A stretch of 7,814 nucleotides of DNA from Gammaproteobacteria bacterium. Lineage in GTDB: Bacteria > Aquificota > Aquificia > Aquificales > QOAS01. Under the pieces are notes generated by a model. It was not told where the DNA came from. It did no database searches and was given only the letters and a program-made list of their open reading frames with translations. The position numbers were made by a program, and so were the translations under genes. How positions within the stretch are numbered: position 1 is the stretch's first letter; each line of letters starts with the position of its first letter. The DNA lies in the NCBI GenBank assembly GCA_003972855.1, contig QOAS01000066.1:1-7814 (forward strand), written 5' to 3'. Shown here piece after piece: positions 5,162 to 7,814 of the stretch.

Positions 5162-6700
5162 CTAAAAATACCTAAACTCCAGTCTGTAAATTTTACCCCC
5201 TTTCTTAAAGAGGAAGGGATTTTTGTAACCGCTAACCGCAAAGGGTGTTCCGTGGCTATCCACCGCAAACCCTTGGAGGGCATCTTCAAATTCAAAACCT
5301 CTTAAAGTTTTCGTTTCGTAAAAACCTTTGGAGTTCTCACCCACAAAAACGAGCCTCCCCCCTTTGAATTTCAAAACCTTTTCCCCAAAAAGGGGAACTA
5401 TCTTTTCGGTAACGTTTTGGGCAACCAAAAAGCCTTTGAAACCAAAGAGCTGTATTTCTACCGGCGGAGGTGGGAAGTAGAGTTTCCTAAAGGAGGTGTC
5501 GCCTACAACACTGGGAATGTCCACCGCGGTGTAGGATTTTCCGAAATCACCCTCTATGTCCATAAGGTGGGAAAAACCCTCTTTCGGGTTACCCTTGTAA
5601 ATTTTTAAAGTCCCTCCCACATCTATAAACGCGAGCCTATCGTCGGAGGTTAAAAGGGCTGTATCCGCCCTAAATCCTTTGGGGAAGTTTAGTTTTCCTC
5701 CCACCGAAACCTGTCCACCCGAAAGGTCTACCTTGTAAACCTTTCCGAAAGCTCCGTTTTTAAGCTCTTGGGCAACAACTAAGGGTTTTTCTCCCTTTCT
5801 CAATACCCCGAAAAGGTAGGGAATGTCTTTTTGGATTATTACGGGATTGGTTCCCACTAACTTTGCGACAAATGAAACCGGTTCTACATCGGAGGTTACC
5901 GCATTGCCGAGCAAATATATATTGTTATTTACCTTTACTAAGCGCAAACCGACTATAATTCCCACCGGGACGGGTAAATCGGAAAGGTGCGTTAGCGTGT
6001 CACCGATTCGCTGATAAAGGGTTACCTTTTCGGGAAAGGCTACCGCCACCAAGTTGAGTTTACCTATCGCTATCGCATCTACCCCTACGGGGATTTCTTT
6101 AAAATCCCTAAGCTCGTAAGGTTTGACAAAAATATTCAAATCCCTAAACGAAACTTTTGCGGGTGCATAGGCGTAAGTCGGTAGTTGTTTTTCCACAAAG
6201 AATACCTGTTGTCCTTTAAATAGAATTTCAAAACCGTTAGGGGTCTCCTCTATAGTCCACCTACAGGGTATTTCTTGCGTTTTCCATACCAAGGGGAGTT
6301 TATTTTGAAGTTTCTCGTAGACCACTTTGGAACCGCTGAAACATATCGCGGAGTAGTCCAATTTACATATGTCGCCGATTTTTACCCCCTTGTCCTCACT
6401 AACCTTAATAAGGGAACTTTCCTTGAAACTTTGAAAAACTTGACCTTTGGCGGTTTGGGAAACGATTACAAACTTCTTCTTACCCGTTAGGGGATTTTCA
6501 ACGTAAGTTCCCCTGTATATGGCAACGGGAAAACCTTTCCTAAAGAAGGGTAAACCTTTATCGCAAACGTATAGCGAGTTTTCCGATTTGGCAACTATAA
6601 CCCCATTGGTTTCAAAAAATTTTTCCAACTCAGTGAGGTCTCCTCCGAAACCTACCAAGCAAGGTAGGGTGAAAAGAAGAACTCCACGGGTTAGCTTCAT
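5162..6700 (-). CDS. Exported protein with FlgT-C-like segment and beta-propeller-like body
   Basis: A 512-aa protein of unknown function. Residues 1-20 (MKLTRGVLLFTLPCLVGFGG) look like a signal peptide. Cys14 follows Leu-Pro, which is a poor lipobox, so cleavage by signal peptidase I is more likely. Residues about 55-115 (GFPVAIYRGTYVENPLTGKK ... KIGDICKLD) follow the 'G.pv.vyR.g...hPlTGe...GD.v' pattern of FlgT C-terminal-like domains in flagella-associated and other exported proteins. The rest, about 150-510, is a series of short beta-strands separated by turns (for example VDAIAIGKLNLVAVAF, DRLAFIDVGGTLKIYKG, FAVDSHGTPFAVSG), suggesting a propeller of the VCBS/FG-GAP type. Four further cysteines (46, 112, 120, 146) could form disulfides. 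It is the first gene of a two-gene unit with dnaA and is divergent, across 20 bp, from the flagellar cluster. A flagellar or envelope role is possible but only inferred. An AAGGA 12 nt before the ATG may serve as ribosome site. Confidence 0.7.
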   Translation of the reverse strand: MKLTRGVLLFTLPCLVGFGGDLTELEKFFETNGVIVAKSENSLYVCDKGLPFFRKGFPVAIYRGTYVENPLTGKKKFVIVSQTAKGQVFQSFKESSLIKVSEDKGVKIGDICKLDYSAICFSGSKVVYEKLQNKLPLVWKTQEIPCRWTIEETPNGFEILFKGQQVFFVEKQLPTYAYAPAKVSFRDLNIFVKPYELRDFKEIPVGVDAIAIGKLNLVAVAFPEKVTLYQRIGDTLTHLSDLPVPVGIIVGLRLVKVNNNIYLLGNAVTSDVEPVSFVAKLVGTNPVIIQKDIPYLFGVLRKGEKPLVVAQELKNGAFGKVYKVDLSGGQVSVGGKLNFPKGFRADTALLTSDDRLAFIDVGGTLKIYKGNPKEGFSHLMDIEGDFGKSYTAVDIPSVVGDTSFRKLYFPPPPVEIQLFGFKGFLVAQNVTEKIVPLFGEKVLKFKGGRLVFVGENSKGFYETKTLRGFEFEDALQGFAVDSHGTPFAVSGYKNPFLFKKGGKIYRLEFRYF

Positions 6701-6720
6701 AAAAAATAATTGTCCTTTTT

Positions 6721-7011
6721 ATGGAAATTTTTGAAAGAATTTTCTTTTTTGTTCTAATAGGTGTCATCTTTCTAACTTTAATGGTCTACTTTTCCTTTTT
6801 TACCCAAATGCTAAGCGGTAGTTTTTTTGCAAAATTGCGTGAAGCTTTGTTAAACGACCCCTCCCTTTGGGAGAACGAAGATGCGGTGAAGTTCGTTAAA
6901 AATTATATAAGTTCTTCCGATAAAAACAATTCGGAGGGAAAAAATGATAAATCCTATCCGCGGGGGCGGGATAAACTTTCAAAGAACCTACGAAAGGGCA
7001 ACAAAGTCTAA
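6721..7011 (+). CDS. Small single-span membrane protein, first gene of the flagellar cluster
   Basis: A 96-aa protein that I do not recognise. Residues about 7-30 (IFFFVLIGVIFLTLMVYFSF) form one strongly hydrophobic membrane helix. A short amphipathic region follows (FAKLREALLNDPSLWENEDAVKFVKNYI, about 36-63), and then a hydrophilic, Lys/Ser/Asn-rich tail. The short N-terminus before the helix and the mixed-charge remainder leave the topology open. It begins 20 bp from the divergent exported-protein gene, and no clear Shine-Dalgarno is present. Its last 68 nt overlap flgM in another frame, so the tail from about residue 75 is constrained by the flgM sequence and may not be functional. The frame also contains the probable sigma-28 promoter of flgM. 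By position a flagellar accessory role is possible; nothing in the sequence proves it. Confidence 0.6.
   Translation: MEIFERIFFFVLIGVIFLTLMVYFSFFTQMLSGSFFAKLREALLNDPSLWENEDAVKFVKNYISSSDKNNSEGKNDKSYPRGRDKLSKNLRKGNKV
6739..6767 (-). promoter_or_regulatory. Possible promoter for the exported protein-dnaA unit
   Basis: On the minus strand, ATGACA (6762-6767, 5 of 6 match to the -35 box) lies 17 nt from GAAAAT (6739-6744, 4 of 6 match to the -10 box). It would start transcription near 6732, giving a leader of about 32 nt before the ATG at 6700. The site lies inside the coding sequence of the divergent small membrane protein. The weak -10 element makes this only a candidate. Confidence 0.28.
6897..6923 (+). 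promoter_or_regulatory. Sigma-28 (FliA) type promoter upstream of flgM
   Basis: TAAA (6897-6900) is followed after exactly 15 nt by TCCGATAA (6916-6923). The classical sigma-28 consensus is TAAA-N15-GCCGATAA, so only one base differs and the spacing is exact. Transcription would begin near 6930, leaving a leader of about 14 nt that contains the flgM ribosome site GGAGGG (6933-6938). The promoter lies inside the preceding small membrane protein gene. Confidence 0.72.
6933..6938 (+). promoter_or_regulatory. Shine-Dalgarno of flgM
   Basis: GGAGGG, 5 nt before the ATG at 6944. It fixes the flgM start even though this start lies inside the end of the preceding gene. Confidence 0.8.
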
Positions 7012-7204
7012 AACTAAGGGGGAAAACGAAACCGTATCCAACGATGGTGTGGTTATAGACCTACCCAAAGGGGTGAATTCTTTAGGAGAAACCGCGGAGG
7101 AGAAGGTTGAAAGATTAAAAAAACTAATAAGAGAAGGTAACTATCCTTTAGACCGCTCAAAGTTGGCGGAAAAGATTTTAGATTTTTTAACCGATGGAAG
7201 ATAA
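6944..7204 (+). CDS. flgM: Anti-sigma-28 factor FlgM
   Basis: An 86-aa protein that holds sigma-28 (FliA) inactive until the hook-basal body is complete and FlgM is exported through the flagellar type III apparatus. The N-terminal half (MINPIRGGGINFQRTYERAT, then Lys/Glu/Ser-rich) looks disordered, as expected for the exported part. The C-terminal half contains the sigma-binding helices: the AEEKVERLKKLIREGNYPLD stretch (51-70) and RSKLAEKILDFL (71-82) match the hallmark 'ekVerLkklIrdGnYpvdaekvAekml' pattern. Length is close to the usual 90-100 aa. The start is fixed by GGAGGG 5 nt upstream. The gene overlaps the preceding gene by 68 nt and the next by 11 nt. A near-consensus sigma-28 promoter just upstream indicates that FlgM is made under control of the factor it inhibits. 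Confidence 0.95.
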   Translation: MINPIRGGGINFQRTYERATKSKTKGENETVSNDGVVIDLPKGVNSLGETAEEKVERLKKLIREGNYPLDRSKLAEKILDFLTDGR

Positions 7205-7439
7205 ATTGCTCCTCGGTCTCCTTTACTTGGACAAAAAATTTAAGACCCCCGCGGATATAAAGGAACTGCTTCCCCACATAGAGTTGGTTTTAAAGATTGC
7301 CTCCCAAAGGGAGAGTTTTAGCAAAGAGGAAGAATACCTTTTGAGGAAACTCTTTTACAAGTTAAACCGCTTTGAGGAGTTCGTAAAACAAAAGTCCGAA
7401 CTGTGGAGTGCTAAATTAAAGGTTGAAGGGAGGGTTTAA
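7194..7439 (+). CDS. Small helical protein in the flgN position (candidate export chaperone)
   Basis: An 81-aa, soluble, highly charged, predicted all-helical protein: LLLGLLYLDKKF, then DIKELLPHIELVLKIAS, then the KEEEYLLRKLFYKLNRFEEF segment. There is no signal peptide or membrane helix. I see no diagnostic FlgN motif, and it is clearly shorter than typical FlgN (about 140 aa). However, it lies exactly between flgM and flgK, where flgN normally sits, and a short helical bundle fits a type III export chaperone for FlgK/FlgL. Its ATG overlaps the flgM stop by 11 nt, with no strong ribosome site of its own, so it is probably translated by coupling to flgM. The role is inferred from position only. 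Confidence 0.65.
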   Translation: MEDKLLLGLLYLDKKFKTPADIKELLPHIELVLKIASQRESFSKEEEYLLRKLFYKLNRFEEFVKQKSELWSAKLKVEGRV

Positions 7440-7442
7440 ATT

Positions 7443-7814
7443 ATGTTTGGTAATTCCCTTTCCATATTATATAGCGCCCTTTTATCCGACCTCAAATCTA
7501 TGGATATTAGAAATAGGAACATTTCCAATGCCAATAATCCCTCTTATGTAAAAGAGGAACCCATTTTGGAAACCTTGGGGAGTGTCGGAGGGGTTAGAGT
7601 TTCCGACATAAGGAGAATTTCCGACGAGATAATGCAGGCTCAACTTTTGGACGTGAAATCCAGTTATAGCGCCTTTGACGAACTGAATAAACTCGTAGAG
7701 GCTCTATCTCCCTATTTTGAGGAAACTTCGGGTGTTGCTTTGGAAGATTACATTAATAATTTCTTTCAATCTCTCCACGATTTTTTAAGGGAACCTACAA
7801 ACGAAGCGGCAAAG
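7443..7814 (+). CDS. flgK: Flagellar hook-associated protein 1 (FlgK), 5' part
   Basis: The first 124 codons are visible and the frame runs off the end of the window. FlgK joins the hook to the filament outside the cell and is secreted through the flagellar export apparatus, so no Sec signal is expected or seen. The N-terminus, from SLSILYSALLSDLKSMDIRN to ISNANNPSYVKE, matches the family's 'sl...alsaLnaaq.al...s.NIaNanTPGYsrq' motif, with NNPSY in place of NTPGY. GGVRVSDIRRISDEIMQAQL corresponds to the following 'GV.v..v.R..D.fl..Ql' strand-helix, and DYINNFFQSLHDFLREPTNEAA to the 'l..Ff.sl..la..P.....R' helix. The Shine-Dalgarno GGGAGGG (7428-7434) lies 8 nt before the ATG. The gap from the preceding stop is 3 nt, placing it in the flgM operon. 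Confidence 0.92.
   Translation, partial: MFGNSLSILYSALLSDLKSMDIRNRNISNANNPSYVKEEPILETLGSVGGVRVSDIRRISDEIMQAQLLDVKSSYSAFDELNKLVEALSPYFEETSGVALEDYINNFFQSLHDFLREPTNEAAK

Noticed and set aside
6188..6196. TTTTCCACA, one base from the DnaA box TTATCCACA
   Set aside because: Isolated, inside a coding sequence, with no AT-rich unwinding region or other boxes nearby; not evidence for an origin.
1..7814. CRISPR arrays, tRNA or rRNA genes, insertion sequences and phage genes
   Set aside because: No spaced direct repeats, cloverleaf-like segments, transposase or integrase frames or terminal inverted repeats were seen.

Overview
The window most likely comes from a flagellated, thermophilic Gram-negative bacterium, probably of the order Aquificales. 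The clues are a DnaA with almost no domain II, Lys/Glu-rich proteins with frequent AGG/AGA arginine codons, an outer-membrane porin with an N-terminal helical segment, and compact spacing with overlapping genes. This placement is inferred from style, not from a database match. Coding density is very high and there is no gene-free stretch over 300 bases. The longest gap is 145 bp (1943-2087).

Layout, left to right. (1) The 3' part of a YbgC/FadM-like acyl-CoA thioesterase (1-363), followed 4 nt later by an exported porin (368-1567). (2) A small rhodanese-domain protein on the minus strand (1583-1942). Its upstream region holds a good sigma-70 promoter (TTGACA-N17-AATAAT) and, just after the expected transcription start, a perfect 20-bp palindrome that looks like an operator. 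(3) A 626-aa plus-strand gene (2088-3968) that I read as a divergent, apparently nuclease-dead prokaryotic Argonaute. It has an N-L1-(reduced PAZ)-L2-MID-PIWI order, but the PIWI catalytic residues are not preserved and the C-terminal end of PIWI is missing. Its last 27 nt overlap, tail to tail, the end of dnaA. (4) A minus-strand pair: an exported 512-aa protein (5162-6700, FlgT-C-like segment plus a beta-propeller-like body), and dnaA (3942-5159) starting 2 nt after its stop codon. (5) After a 20-bp divergent gap, a plus-strand flagellar cluster: a small membrane protein (6721-7011), flgM (6944-7204), a small helical protein in the flgN position (7194-7439) and the start of flgK (7443-7814). 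A near-consensus sigma-28 promoter sits inside the small membrane protein gene and would drive flgM.

How the genes fit together. flgM, the flgN-position gene and flgK are the usual late-flagellar module: the anti-sigma-28 factor, a possible export chaperone and the hook-filament junction protein. The sigma-28 site ahead of flgM fits the known feedback loop in which FliA activates its own inhibitor. The most unusual element is the degenerate Argonaute beside the replication initiator gene, with no recognisable effector or nuclease partner. It shares its upstream region with the rhodanese gene. Its base composition and codon style look like those of its neighbours, so it looks resident rather than newly acquired. 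Comparisons with known Argonautes were made by eye and from memory; a structure prediction and a profile search would settle them.
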